64,000 bases of DNA from Providencia alcalifaciens DSM 30120 (GCF_000173415.1 NZ_ABXW01000052.1:124001-188000), one strand, 5' to 3'. Positions 20,529 to 29,619 are shown, numbered from the stretch's first letter. The notes: generated from the sequence alone by a model not told the origin. Numbers and translations: made by a program.

Positions 20529-21656
20529 ATGTTAATTTCCTCAACACCATTCCAACAAAATACATTAATACATGATACGAATAGTCAAAAAGTTATAAAA
20601 AATTATTATTCTAATAATCAGAAGCTTATTGAGTCTGCAACCCATTCACTCTCTAGAGGATTAACCAGCGTTTTTTTAATCAATGAAGTGAATAACAAAG
20701 GAATTAGTTTTATTAATTTACTAACGAAGAGCCGAATTCAATCTCATGCCACCCAACAAACAAATGGCCCACTGTCACAGAATGAAAATATTGATAATAA
20801 AAATTTCAGTAAAAAAGTTTTTCGTGAATGCCTTACTGAAGTGCTTCAATTCCAAGATTTTTATACTCCGCTAAAGTTTTATAAACAGTATGCTGAATTG
20901 AGTAGTGACATTGACTTACAAGGAAGTAAAAATGTGCTCAAAAAAATCTCAGAACACCAGCAACAAGAAGAGAAAAATCCTCGTATAAGTACACATAACA
21001 CTTATCATTTTAAGCATTACAATCAACAAGTTCATGAACTAGCAAAACATTACTACCAAGGGATTAGTGATGGCATATATAAATACACAAATGAAGGTGA
21101 TAAATTCCGCAACGATAATGAATTTAAAGCCTTAGAAAATGATTTTACTGATCATGCCAAACTTAAAGCACTCGTCGAGCAGCCAACTAACGAGCTAGTA
21201 AACCGCTTTCTTACCGCTGCGCACGCTGAAAAGTGTAACCAAGAATTGGGTAATTTTGATCATTTATTAGGGATGCAAGGTTTAATTCCGAATCCTACTG
21301 AAAATAGCACCCATTTACCTCAGCAAAAAACACTCCCTCAGCTAAAAGCTGATTTGCAGCAATATAGTACTCCCGCAGAAGCATCCTCTACTTATTTACA
21401 GTTGTTATTTTCCGATGACACATTAGCCGTCAGCATTCAGCCGAATTCTTCAGGTTCACGCATGAGTTATAAAATTTTCGATCCCAATAAAAACCTTCAG
21501 CAATTCGATGACTTCGCTGGATTCATGCAAGAATTAGCCACTAAAATTGCACAATATAACCATAAAAATAACCAGCCCAGTGGCTTGGTCTATGTGAAAG
21601 AATTTCACCCGCAAGTCAATGATGACACCTTAGTGGGGTCTTATCTATCTGTGTAA
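20529..21656 (+). CDS. Unknown protein, paralogue of the preceding gene
   Basis: A 375-residue protein without signal peptide or membrane segment. It shares with its neighbour the N-terminal block THSLSRGLTSVFLINEVNN, the middle block FKHYNQQVHELAKHYY, and the C-terminal blocks LPQQKTLPQLKADLQQ and SIQ..SYKIFDPN..QQFDDFAGFMQEL. It lacks the LP[ST]Y linker. The end block SYKIFDPNKNLQQFDDF resembles the last strand region of papain-like effector domains (FDPN), but the expected His before it is a Leu; this is only a hint. AAGGAG lies about 9 bases before the ATG. AT-rich codon use differs from flanking housekeeping genes. Confidence 0.75.
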   Translation: MLISSTPFQQNTLIHDTNSQKVIKNYYSNNQKLIESATHSLSRGLTSVFLINEVNNKGISFINLLTKSRIQSHATQQTNGPLSQNENIDNKNFSKKVFRECLTEVLQFQDFYTPLKFYKQYAELSSDIDLQGSKNVLKKISEHQQQEEKNPRISTHNTYHFKHYNQQVHELAKHYYQGISDGIYKYTNEGDKFRNDNEFKALENDFTDHAKLKALVEQPTNELVNRFLTAAHAEKCNQELGNFDHLLGMQGLIPNPTENSTHLPQQKTLPQLKADLQQYSTPAEASSTYLQLLFSDDTLAVSIQPNSSGSRMSYKIFDPNKNLQQFDDFAGFMQELATKIAQYNHKNNQPSGLVYVKEFHPQVNDDTLVGSYLSV

Positions 21657-21702
21657 ATTACACTGTCTTTTTCATCCAGAAAACAATTACATAAGTGATT
21701 TA

Positions 21703-22479
21703 TTACTTATCTAATTGTGTGAAAAACTCGATTAAGTATTCTGAAAATTCATCAGGATGAGAAACAAATGGTGCATGAGCACAATGGCGCATCACAATGG
21801 ATGATGAATGGGGATAAAGCGCATCTAATTTAGAGACAATTTTACGCGGAACTAAACCGTCTAAATAACCGTAAATACGTAGGAAAGGAACGGTTAAATG
21901 AGTCAGCTCTTCACGTAAATCCTCGGTACGCAAAGATTCTAATCCCATATTTAATACTTCAACCGTTGGCATCGGTAACGCTAGCACAACCGATTTAAGC
22001 GTACGAGCATCTTCGCGGGCGCTTTCTGTCCCTAATGTCTGTAGTGCTAAAAAACGCTCAACGGTACGTTGAAAATTCTCAGAAAGCATCTTCTCAAAAT
22101 TAAGTAATACCTCAGGCTTAATACCCTGCCATTCCTCATGAGCCCTAAAACAAGGCGATGACGCCACGGTAATTAGCGCTTTTACTTCATCAGAGTGATC
22201 AAGCGCAATACGACTTGCCACTAATCCGCCCAAAGACCACCCTAGCCAAATCGCATTTTTAGGCGCTTGCTCCCATAAAATATCTGCCATTGACTGAACT
22301 GACATTGGCGAAAAATCTCGACTACGACCATAACCAGGCAAATCAACTAAATGGATGCGAAATTGCGAAGCGACTCGCGGAATAATGGTTTGCCAAACCT
22401 CTGCGTTCAATCCCCATCCGTGCAGTAACACAATATCTTGTTTTCCTTCACCAACCGTCTGCCAATATAGCGTCGCCAT
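21703..22479 (-). CDS. bioH: Pimeloyl-[ACP] methyl ester carboxylesterase BioH
   Basis: A 258-residue alpha/beta hydrolase that removes the methyl group from pimeloyl-ACP methyl ester, ending the BioC-BioH route to the biotin precursor. Catalytic residues fall at the E. coli positions: Ser82 (GWSLGG), Asp207 (YLDGLVP) and His235 (CAHAPF). The start at 22479 (MATLYWQ) matches the family; the frame is open to 22521. Divergent from gntX, as in E. coli. Confidence 0.94.
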   Translation of the reverse strand: MATLYWQTVGEGKQDIVLLHGWGLNAEVWQTIIPRVASQFRIHLVDLPGYGRSRDFSPMSVQSMADILWEQAPKNAIWLGWSLGGLVASRIALDHSDEVKALITVASSPCFRAHEEWQGIKPEVLLNFEKMLSENFQRTVERFLALQTLGTESAREDARTLKSVVLALPMPTVEVLNMGLESLRTEDLREELTHLTVPFLRIYGYLDGLVPRKIVSKLDALYPHSSSIVMRHCAHAPFVSHPDEFSEYLIEFFTQLDK

Positions 22480-22534
22480 GATTACACTCTCTTTCCTGTC
22501 AATTTCATTATCATTTTTCATCTAGGATCTGCCT

Positions 22535-23218
22535 ATGCTAGCAATGGAAGGGGTCTGTTGGCTATGCCAGCAGGAATTAAAAGTTCCTCGGCAAGGAATA
22601 TGCAGTTTTTGTACGAAAAACTTACCGCCAATGCCACGAGTTTGCCCACAATGTGCTCTAACCAGTGAATATATTGACGCTTCTTGTGGACGCTGTTTGC
22701 TTCAACCGCCACCTTGGCAAAAGCTGATCACCGTCTCACCGTATCGCGCCCCATTACGCCAGCTTATCCATCAATACAAATTCCACCGTCAGCCTCAACT
22801 CGCTGTAGCACTGACCCGCCTATTCCTCATCCACTGGTTAAATGGGTATCGCCAACAAAAATGGAAAAAACCAGATAGGTTGATAACCATTCCGCCCCAT
22901 CCAAGGCGCTGCTGGCGTAGAGGGTTTGACCACATGGCACTAATGGGTAGTAATTTAGCCACATGGTTAAATATTGCCTATTCGCAAAATTCATTGCGCC
23001 GCTCTCGTGATACACTGGCGCAAGTTTCATTAACACGTAAACAGCGCCGCAATAATCTTAAAAAAGCGTTTGCCCTTGAAACTTCGGTTTCAGGTCTACA
23101 CATAGCTATTATTGATGATGTGATTACAACTGGCGCCACCATGCATGCTGCTGCTCAATTGTTGATTTGTGCGGGAGCGCATACTGTTGACGCGTGGTCA
23201 CTCTGTCGCACCTTGTAG
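22535..23218 (+). CDS. gntX: ComF-family phosphoribosyltransferase-like protein GntX
   Basis: A 227-residue ComF family protein. The N-terminus has a zinc-ribbon-like set of Cys pairs (CWLC, CSFC, CPQC, CGRC; residues 8-55), and the C-terminus has the PRPP-binding loop IAIIDDVITTGATM. Homologues take part in uptake or use of external DNA (ComF, YhgH). Its place between bioH and nfuA is the same as in E. coli. Confidence 0.9.
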   Translation: MLAMEGVCWLCQQELKVPRQGICSFCTKNLPPMPRVCPQCALTSEYIDASCGRCLLQPPPWQKLITVSPYRAPLRQLIHQYKFHRQPQLAVALTRLFLIHWLNGYRQQKWKKPDRLITIPPHPRRCWRRGFDHMALMGSNLATWLNIAYSQNSLRRSRDTLAQVSLTRKQRRNNLKKAFALETSVSGLHIAIIDDVITTGATMHAAAQLLICAGAHTVDAWSLCRTL

Positions 23219-23281
23219 GAAGGGTGTAAATGGGCGTATTATAACCAACTAAAGCAGTCAACTATTATTGAGCAAGAGATT

Positions 23282-23860
23282 ATGATTAATATTACTGAAG
23301 CAGCACAGACTCACTTCGCCAAGTTATTGGAAAGCCAAGAGTCAGGAACCCAAATTCGAGTATTTGTCATTAACCCAGGTACACCAACCGCAGAGTGTGG
23401 TGTTTCTTATTGCCCTCCAGGTGCCGTAGAAGCAACTGATAAAGAGCTGAAGTTTGAAAAGCTCTCTGCTTATGTTGATGAAATTAGTGCACCGTTCCTA
23501 GAAGATGCAGAGATTGATTTCGTTACTGATCAACTAGGTTCGCAATTAACCTTAAAAGCACCTAACGCAAAAATGCGTAAAGTGTCTGATGATGCACCAC
23601 TCATTGAACGTGTTGAATACGTTTTACAGTCACAGATTAACCCACAGTTAGCCAGCCATGGTGGTCGTGTATCATTAATGGAAATCACCGAAGAAGGTTT
23701 TGCTATCCTACAATTCGGTGGCGGCTGTAACGGTTGTTCTATGGTTGACGTAACACTGAAAGAAGGTATTGAAAAAGAGCTGCTGAAAATGTTCGAAGGT
23801 GAATTAAAAGGTGTTAAAGACCTGACTGAGCACCAACGCGGCGAGCACTCTTTCTACTAA
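23282..23860 (+). CDS. nfuA: Fe-S cluster carrier protein NfuA
   Basis: A 192-residue protein with a degenerate A-type N-terminal domain (1-95) and a C-terminal NifU-like domain holding the cluster ligands Cys149 and Cys152 ([14 protein letters not shown]). It carries [4Fe-4S] clusters to client enzymes under stress. It follows gntX and is closed by a strong terminator. Confidence 0.96.
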   Translation: MINITEAAQTHFAKLLESQESGTQIRVFVINPGTPTAECGVSYCPPGAVEATDKELKFEKLSAYVDEISAPFLEDAEIDFVTDQLGSQLTLKAPNAKMRKVSDDAPLIERVEYVLQSQINPQLASHGGRVSLMEITEEGFAILQFGGGCNGCSMVDVTLKEGIEKELLKMFEGELKGVKDLTEHQRGEHSFY

Positions 23861-23881
23861 GATTTTCGACTTATTTTCAGG

Positions 23882-23912
23882 GCATCCACGGTATATCCGT
23901 GGGTGCTTTTTC
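23882..23912 (+). terminator. Terminator after nfuA
   Basis: Stem GCATCCACGG / CCGTGGGTGC with a 5-nt loop followed by TTTTTC. It sits 21 bases after the nfuA stop. Confidence 0.85.
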
Positions 23913-23942
23913 ATGATATTCCCCCTAATTTTCCGGTATTTT

Positions 23943-24266
23943 ATGGACCATTTTGAGACACTAACACCTGAACAAGCTTACCAACACTGGTTAGATGGCA
24001 CCGCCATTCTTGTCGATGTTCGCGATCCCCAAAGTTTTCGTGCTGGTCATGCAACAGGTGCTTACCACTTAACCAACGAATCGCTTCACCCATTCTTAGA
24101 AAAAACAGATTACGAACAGACCATTATGGTAATGTGCTACCACGGTCACAGCAGCCAAGGCGCTGCACAATATTTAATTAATCTCGGTTTTGAATCTGTA
24201 TACAGTATTAATGGCGGATTTGAAGCATGGTCACGGGAATACCCCCAAGCCATTACGGCGCTCTAA
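23943..24266 (+). CDS. glpE: Thiosulfate sulfurtransferase GlpE
   Basis: A 107-residue single-domain rhodanese that moves sulfur from thiosulfate to cyanide or thioredoxin. The active-site loop is CYHGHS with Cys65. The start at 23943 ([13 protein letters not shown]) matches E. coli; the frame is open to 23913, inside the terminator, which argues against the longer form. First gene of glpEGR. Confidence 0.93.
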   Translation: MDHFETLTPEQAYQHWLDGTAILVDVRDPQSFRAGHATGAYHLTNESLHPFLEKTDYEQTIMVMCYHGHSSQGAAQYLINLGFESVYSINGGFEAWSREYPQAITAL

Positions 24267-24282
24267 ACGAGACAACGTATTT

Positions 24283-25128
24283 ATGATCCACATTATCTCT
24301 TTTGAAAATCCACGGATGGCTCAAGCGTTTGTTGACTATATGGCAGGACAAAATATCCAACTACAAGTCCATCCTTCCAACGACCAACAACATTATGAAT
24401 TATGGCTCAACGACGAGCAGCATACTGAACAGGTACGCCAAGAACTCGAAGCCTTTTTACGCAATCCAAATGATCCTCGTTATCTTGAAGCAAGCTGGCA
24501 AACGGGACGTACTGATGCTCAATTTCAGTATCGAAACTACCTGACATTTGGCTATTTAAAACAGCAATCGGGTCCTTTAACCATTGCCGTTATTTTGCTC
24601 TCCATAGCCGTTTATTTGTGGGTCACCCTGACAGATCCCCGTGAAGTTCTATACTATTTAGGTTGGCCTATTGGCGATCAGCAAAGTGAACTATGGCGCT
24701 GGATCAGCCCCGCTTTTGTTCATTTTTCTATTTCGCATATTGGTTTCAACCTTGCGCTCTGGTGGTTTCTTGCTGGGCAAGTTGAGAAAAAAATGGGAAC
24801 AGGAAAACTGTTCACTATTTTATTAGTCTCCGCATTATTCAGTAACTGGGGTCAATCCCTCTTCAGTGAGAATAACTTTGGTGGTTTATCGGGTGTCGTT
24901 TATGCGCTGGTTAGCTATGTTTGGGTGACTGGCGAACGCCGCCCAGAAATCGGTATCGGCATCCCTCGTGGGCTCATGATATTCTCGATTATCTGGCTAT
25001 TCTTCGGTTACTTTGACCTCTTAGGTATGGACATTGCTAATGCCGCACATACTTCAGGGTTAATTATCGGATTATTGATGGGAATATGGGATAATAGGCT
25101 TAGTTTTAAACACCAAGGTTCCAAATAG
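24283..25128 (+). CDS. glpG: Rhomboid intramembrane protease GlpG
   Basis: A 281-residue inner-membrane serine protease. The N-terminal cytoplasmic domain covers about 1-88, followed by about six transmembrane helices. The catalytic Ser203 is in GGLSGVVYAL and His256 in ANAAHTSGL; the oxyanion segment is HFSISHIGFNLALWW. The start at 24283 (MIHIISFENP) matches the family N-terminus; the longer open frame overlaps glpE and is rejected. Confidence 0.94.
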   Translation: MIHIISFENPRMAQAFVDYMAGQNIQLQVHPSNDQQHYELWLNDEQHTEQVRQELEAFLRNPNDPRYLEASWQTGRTDAQFQYRNYLTFGYLKQQSGPLTIAVILLSIAVYLWVTLTDPREVLYYLGWPIGDQQSELWRWISPAFVHFSISHIGFNLALWWFLAGQVEKKMGTGKLFTILLVSALFSNWGQSLFSENNFGGLSGVVYALVSYVWVTGERRPEIGIGIPRGLMIFSIIWLFFGYFDLLGMDIANAAHTSGLIIGLLMGIWDNRLSFKHQGSK

Positions 25129-25155
25129 AACATTTTATAATTAGAGGCTAATGCT

Positions 25156-25914
25156 GTGAAACAAACCCAGAGACATGATGCAATTGTTGAGCTTGTGCGT
25201 CTTCAGGGATATGTCAGTACTGAAGAACTTGTCGAGCAGTTTGAGGTTAGCCCTCAAACTATCCGCCGAGACCTCAATGAGCTTGCTGAACAGAATAAGA
25301 TCCTACGACACCATGGTGGCGCAGCCTTGCCTTCAAGTTCCGTCAATACCGCCTATAATGACCGCAAAACGATGTGGTCTGAAGAAAAAGCGCGTATTGC
25401 CCAGCGCGTGGCAAGCCAAATTCCTGACGGCGCCACCTTGTTTATTGATATCGGTACCACCCCTGAAGCCGTCGCCCACGCATTGGTTAACCATAAAAAC
25501 CTACGCGTCGTCACGAATAACCTAAACGTGGCAACCTTACTGATGGCAAAAGAGGACTTTCGTTTGATCTTAGCAGGGGGAGAAGTGCGCTCCCGTGATG
25601 GCGGTATTGTCGGCGAAGCAACCCTCGATTTTATCTCTCAGTTCAGACTGGACTACGGTATTCTAGGGATCAGCGGGATTGATATGGACGGCTCACTGCT
25701 GGAGTTTGATTATCATGAAGTGCGCACCAAACGCGCAATTATTGAAAACTCCCGTCATGTTATGTTGGTCACCGATCATTCTAAGTTTGGTCGTAATGCG
25801 ATGGTAAATTTAGGTAACATGAACTTAATCAATACGTTATTTACCACTCAATCTCCTCCAGCTAGCATTCTGAAAGTTATCGAACAACATAACGTTCAAT
25901 TAGAACTCTGCTAA
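25156..25914 (+). CDS. glpR: Glycerol-3-phosphate regulon repressor GlpR
   Basis: A 252-residue DeoR-family repressor. The N-terminal helix-turn-helix is VSTEELVEQFEVSPQTIRRDLNEL (residues about 20-43), and the sensor domain has the phosphosugar-binding patterns IDIGTTPEAVA and GISGIDMDGSLLEFD. Translation starts at GTG with AGAGG upstream. It represses glp genes until glycerol 3-phosphate binds; operator-like sites lie just downstream, before glpD. Confidence 0.94.
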   Translation: MKQTQRHDAIVELVRLQGYVSTEELVEQFEVSPQTIRRDLNELAEQNKILRHHGGAALPSSSVNTAYNDRKTMWSEEKARIAQRVASQIPDGATLFIDIGTTPEAVAHALVNHKNLRVVTNNLNVATLLMAKEDFRLILAGGEVRSRDGGIVGEATLDFISQFRLDYGILGISGIDMDGSLLEFDYHEVRTKRAIIENSRHVMLVTDHSKFGRNAMVNLGNMNLINTLFTTQSPPASILKVIEQHNVQLELC

Positions 25915-25934
25915 AGCACGATTTGTGACTTCCA

Positions 25935-25970
25935 ATGATGGTAGCCAGCCTGCCATCATCTCTTCTTTTT
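25935..25970 (+). terminator. Terminator after glpR
   Basis: Stem ATGATGG / CCATCAT around an 11-nt loop, followed by a T/C-rich run ending in TTTTTT. It separates glpEGR from the glpD promoter. Confidence 0.75.
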
Positions 25971-26105
25971 TCCTTTCTTTTCATCCTCTTGTCATCACCT
26001 TGTCATATTACCAACTTATTAAACAGATTAAATTTATACACAAAATGTTATTAGCATCACGCGGTTGTTATTTTTATGGATTACAGGTTGGCATACGTAC
26101 AAAAT

Positions 26106-26119
26106 TTGATTACAATCAA
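26106..26119. promoter_or_regulatory. Perfect FNR palindrome upstream of glpD
   Basis: TTGATTACAATCAA is an exact match to the FNR consensus TTGAT-N4-ATCAA. It ends 52 bases before the glpD start and abuts the GlpR operator. Anaerobic repression of this aerobic dehydrogenase is the likely effect; that is inference. Confidence 0.75.
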
Positions 26120-26158
26120 ATGAGCGAAAACGAACATTATAGAAAATGGTTCGAACAT
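26120..26158. promoter_or_regulatory. GlpR operator(s) upstream of glpD
   Basis: ATGAGCGAAAACGAACAT (26120-26137) resembles the GlpR operator ATGTTCGATAACGAACAT, and a further half-site TTCGAACAT lies at 26150-26158. Both sit just before the glpD ribosome site. Confidence 0.75.
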
Positions 26159-26171
26159 CTCAGGGGGATGC

Positions 26172-27674
26172 ATGGAAACGAAAGACTTGATTGTAATTGG
26201 CGGCGGAATCAACGGCGCTGGTATTGCGGCAGATGCCGCGGGGCGTGGATTATCTGTACTGCTGCTTGAATCTCAAGACTTAGCGAGTGCAACTTCATCT
26301 GCAAGTTCGAAACTGATCCACGGTGGATTACGTTACCTCGAACATTATGAGTTTAGACTCGTTAGTGAAGCGCTTGCTGAGCGTGAAGTCTTGTTACGAC
26401 TGGCGCCACACATCGCATTCCCAATGCGCTTTCGTCTACCTCACCAACCACATTTACGCCCAGCTTGGATGATCCGTATTGGTCTGTTCCTATATGATCA
26501 TTTAGGCAAACGCGTTAGCTTACCAAGTAGCAAAAGTTTAAAGTTCAACCAAAATTCTGTGCTTAAACCAGAATTAACCAAAGGTTTCGAATACTCAGAT
26601 TGCTGGGTTGATGATGCGCGTTTGGTGGTATTGAACGCTCAAGAAGTGGTACGTAAAAACGGTGAAGTTCGCACTCGCACCAAAGTGACCCGCGCATATC
26701 GCGAAAATGGTCTATGGATTGTTGAAGCGCAAGACTTACGTACTGGCGAAACGCTTACTTGGAAAGCCAAAGGACTGGTCAACGCAACGGGTCCTTGGGT
26801 AAAAGAGTTCTTCGATGACGGCTTAAAACTGAAATCCCCTTATGGTATTCGTCTGATCAAAGGCAGCCATATTGTGGTTCCACGCGCCCACGATGAACCG
26901 CAAGCGTACATTTTACAAAACGAAGATAACCGAATTGTCTTCGTGATCCCTTGGATGGATGAGTTCTCCATTATCGGTACCACCGATGTTGAGTACAAAG
27001 GGGATCCAAAAGATGTGAAAATTGACGAAAAAGAAGTCAATTATCTGCTGAAAGTGTATAACGACCACTTCAAAAAACAGCTGACCAAACAAGATATTGT
27101 GTGGGATTACTCCGGTGTTCGCCCTCTGTGTGATGACGAATCAGATTCTCCACAAGCAATCACTCGTGACTACACTTTAGATATTCACGATGAAGATGGT
27201 AAAGCCCCATTACTGTCAGTATTTGGTGGTAAATTAACCACTTATCGTAAACTGGCTGAAGCCGCTGTGGGTAAATTAGCGACATATTATCCACATGCGA
27301 CAGGTCCTTGGACCAAAAATGGTCAATTACCCGGTGGTGACATCGAAGGTTGCGACCGTGATGGTTATGCACGAGTATTAACTCAACATTACCCTTGGCT
27401 TCCGGAAGGTCTAGCACTGCGTTACGCAAGAACATACGGCAGCAACAGTAAGCTGATTTTAGCAGGCGCAAACTCACTGTCAGATTTAGGCGAAGCTTTC
27501 GGTGCAAACGTCTATGAAGCTGAATTACGTTACTTAGTCGAAAATGAGTGGGTTGTAGAATTAGACGATGCGATTTGGCGTCGTACCAAATTGGGCATGT
27601 GGCTGAACGACGCTGAAAAACAGCGCATTGCACAATGGCTGGCAGAGCACACTAAAGTGGCTGTGACCGCATAA
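26172..27674 (+). CDS. glpD: Aerobic glycerol-3-phosphate dehydrogenase GlpD
   Basis: A 500-residue flavoprotein on the inner membrane that oxidises glycerol 3-phosphate to dihydroxyacetone phosphate and feeds electrons to quinone. The N-terminal FAD-binding motif is IGGGINGAGIAADAAGRG, followed by SSASSKLIHGGLRYLEHYEF, typical of the family. AGGGGG lies 5 bases before the ATG. Same strand as glpEGR, unlike the divergent arrangement in E. coli. Confidence 0.96.
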   Translation: METKDLIVIGGGINGAGIAADAAGRGLSVLLLESQDLASATSSASSKLIHGGLRYLEHYEFRLVSEALAEREVLLRLAPHIAFPMRFRLPHQPHLRPAWMIRIGLFLYDHLGKRVSLPSSKSLKFNQNSVLKPELTKGFEYSDCWVDDARLVVLNAQEVVRKNGEVRTRTKVTRAYRENGLWIVEAQDLRTGETLTWKAKGLVNATGPWVKEFFDDGLKLKSPYGIRLIKGSHIVVPRAHDEPQAYILQNEDNRIVFVIPWMDEFSIIGTTDVEYKGDPKDVKIDEKEVNYLLKVYNDHFKKQLTKQDIVWDYSGVRPLCDDESDSPQAITRDYTLDIHDEDGKAPLLSVFGGKLTTYRKLAEAAVGKLATYYPHATGPWTKNGQLPGGDIEGCDRDGYARVLTQHYPWLPEGLALRYARTYGSNSKLILAGANSLSDLGEAFGANVYEAELRYLVENEWVVELDDAIWRRTKLGMWLNDAEKQRIAQWLAEHTKVAVTA

Positions 27675-27727
27675 TCTCGCAAGAGATACGCAGTAAGATA
27701 GAATCGTAAAAAACTCGTTGTTGTACC

Positions 27728-27768
27728 AAAAGCGCCTATCTGTGCCCACAGACTGGCGCTTTTACCTT
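27728..27768 (+). terminator. Terminator after glpD
   Basis: Stem AAAAGCGCC / GGCGCTTTT with an inner CTGTG / ACAG pairing, followed by a T/C-rich stretch. It lies 53 bases after the glpD stop. Confidence 0.75.
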
Positions 27769-27887
27769 CTGCTCTCCTGCAACTTATTCGCCTTGCTTCC
27801 GTCTCATAATTCTGTTTATAATTCATTCGCAATTTTGCCCCTTTCTAAAGTGAGTCTTTCCGACGATGAACTAAGTCCTGCCAGAAA

Positions 27888-27934
27888 ATATCTACGATGC
27901 CTTATTGAAGGTCATTATTTTCTGTTCTTGGCAG
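27888..27934 (+). promoter_or_regulatory. Long hairpin in the leader of the ABC-F gene
   Basis: CTGCCA followed by GAAAATA pairs with TATTTTC and, after a short bulge, TGGCAG, enclosing about 15 bases. It lies 72-118 bases upstream of the ABC-F start. A two-codon reading frame ATGAACTAA lies just upstream (27876-27884). An attenuator is possible because many ABC-F genes are controlled that way, but nothing here proves it. Confidence 0.35.
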
Positions 27935-28005
27935 ACACAAGTTCTCATTTTTTCCTTTGCGAAAGATAGCATTCCGTTGTCTGCCCTCTCTATTTGGAGG
28001 TCTCT

Positions 28006-29589
28006 ATGACAATACCCAACGCAACACTCGCTTGTCACTTTTCGCAATTAACCATTGAATTTCACCAGTCGGCTCTCTTTCCACCGCTAACCGGTAGCTT
28101 GTTTCGTCAAAAAAATGCGCTAATCGGTCCCAATGGTCGGGGAAAATCTGTGTTGATGCGGTTACTTGTCTCACAGTTAACACCAACTCATGGAAAAATT
28201 GATTGGCATATGCCAATTATCCATGTGGATCAACTCAACCGCTTAACAGGCGATACCATTGCTCAATCGCTCGGAATTGATGCACTTTGGCAAGCCTTTT
28301 CGCGCATTGAACAGGGAAATGGCACAGCCATGGATTTTGATCTGACGGAAGATAACTGGCACCTTCCTACCACATGGAAAATGTTATTAGAATCTGCGCA
28401 GTTAATGACATCCATGGATACCCCTATCGAGCAACTAAGCGGCGGGGAAAGGACACGGTTGGCTCTGTGCCGTGCCTTTTTACATCCTGACCACTTCCTT
28501 CTATTGGATGAACCTGATAACCATCTAGACCAAGAAGGACGTCGATGGCTAAGCGATAAACTTGACCAACATAAAGCGGGCTGCTTAGTCATCAGTCATA
28601 ACCGTCAGTTGCTCGAAGAGATGGACGCTATGTTTGAACTGACCGATAAAGGTTTAGTGGGATACGGTGGAAATTACACACTCTATGACGCACAAAAAAC
28701 TTTTGCTATCAATGCCATCGAGGCAGAAGGTGAACAACTGGATAAACAAATCCGCCAAGAGAAAAAGCAACAACAAGCGACTTTACAAAAAGCGGCGCAG
28801 CGGCGAAAACAGGGCGAAAATATCCGCTATGGTGGCTCACAATCACTATTATTACTCGATATGCAAAAAAATCGCGCAGAGAAAAGACAATCCAACGTCG
28901 CAGAGCGCCATCAGCGGGTATTAGGAGAATTGCAACATCAGCGGCAGCAAAATCAAGATAAAGTGACTCATATTCAGCCTCAGAAAATGGTGCTAAATTA
29001 CCAAAGTGAAAGTGGAAAAATACGTATTTTTGTTTCTCAACTAAAGCTCCCTTATGGGCATACTTCGCCTCTCTCTTTTACCGCATACAGCGGCGAGCAT
29101 TGGCATATCCAAGGGCGTAACGGCTCAGGAAAATCAACGTTATTGAAAGTGTTAGCCGCTAAACAGCAGGCTCTATCGGGGGAGTATCGTATTAGTGGTG
29201 CCACCTGCTATTTAGACCAGCATTTGAATCTTTTGAATAAATTCTTACCCGTTGCCGAAGCCCTTTATCAGTATCAACCCGCAATTTCCATCGAACAGTG
29301 GCGCACACAGTTAGGTATGTTACGTATTCGTGGGGATAAATCTTTGCAGCCATTGAATCAATTAAGTGGCGGAGAGCAACTCAAAGCAACGATTCTTGCC
29401 CTCACTCATAGCCCTCATCCGCCCGCGGTTTTACTACTAGATGAGCCAGACAATCACTTAGATTTAGATTCAAAACAACTATTAGAAGCGTTATTGCGGG
29501 ATTATCAAGGGACATTATTACTGGTTTCCCATGATGACGCTTTCGTCGCACAGTGCAATATTACCCATTGCCTACAACTCGATCATTAA
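28006..29589 (+). CDS. ABC-F family ATPase (two nucleotide-binding domains, no membrane domain)
   Basis: A 527-residue soluble protein with two ABC domains. First domain: Walker A GPNGRGKS, signature LSGGERTRLALC, Walker B LLLDEPDNHLD. Linker about residues 225-315, rich in Lys/Arg/Gln and predicted helical. Second domain: GRNGSGKST, LSGGEQLKATIL, LLLDEPDNHLD. ABC-F proteins act on the ribosome as translation factors or as antibiotic protection factors; which applies here is not clear, and it is not one of the closely recognised EttA, Uup, YbiT or YheS sequences. GGAGG lies 5 bases before the ATG at 28006. Confidence 0.85.
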   Translation: MTIPNATLACHFSQLTIEFHQSALFPPLTGSLFRQKNALIGPNGRGKSVLMRLLVSQLTPTHGKIDWHMPIIHVDQLNRLTGDTIAQSLGIDALWQAFSRIEQGNGTAMDFDLTEDNWHLPTTWKMLLESAQLMTSMDTPIEQLSGGERTRLALCRAFLHPDHFLLLDEPDNHLDQEGRRWLSDKLDQHKAGCLVISHNRQLLEEMDAMFELTDKGLVGYGGNYTLYDAQKTFAINAIEAEGEQLDKQIRQEKKQQQATLQKAAQRRKQGENIRYGGSQSLLLLDMQKNRAEKRQSNVAERHQRVLGELQHQRQQNQDKVTHIQPQKMVLNYQSESGKIRIFVSQLKLPYGHTSPLSFTAYSGEHWHIQGRNGSGKSTLLKVLAAKQQALSGEYRISGATCYLDQHLNLLNKFLPVAEALYQYQPAISIEQWRTQLGMLRIRGDKSLQPLNQLSGGEQLKATILALTHSPHPPAVLLLDEPDNHLDLDSKQLLEALLRDYQGTLLLVSHDDAFVAQCNITHCLQLDH

Positions 29590-29619
29590 CGGTACGGGCT
29601 GTTTTCCACAGCCCAACGC

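Noticed and set aside
19123-21656. Prophage or insertion-sequence origin for the unknown gene pair
   Set aside because: No integrase, transposase, terminal repeats, tRNA site or phage structural gene is present around them.
25925-26269. Plus-strand frame of 114 codons before and into glpD
   Set aside because: It covers the glpR terminator and the FNR and GlpR sites, overlaps glpD in another frame, and has no recognisable protein features or ribosome site.
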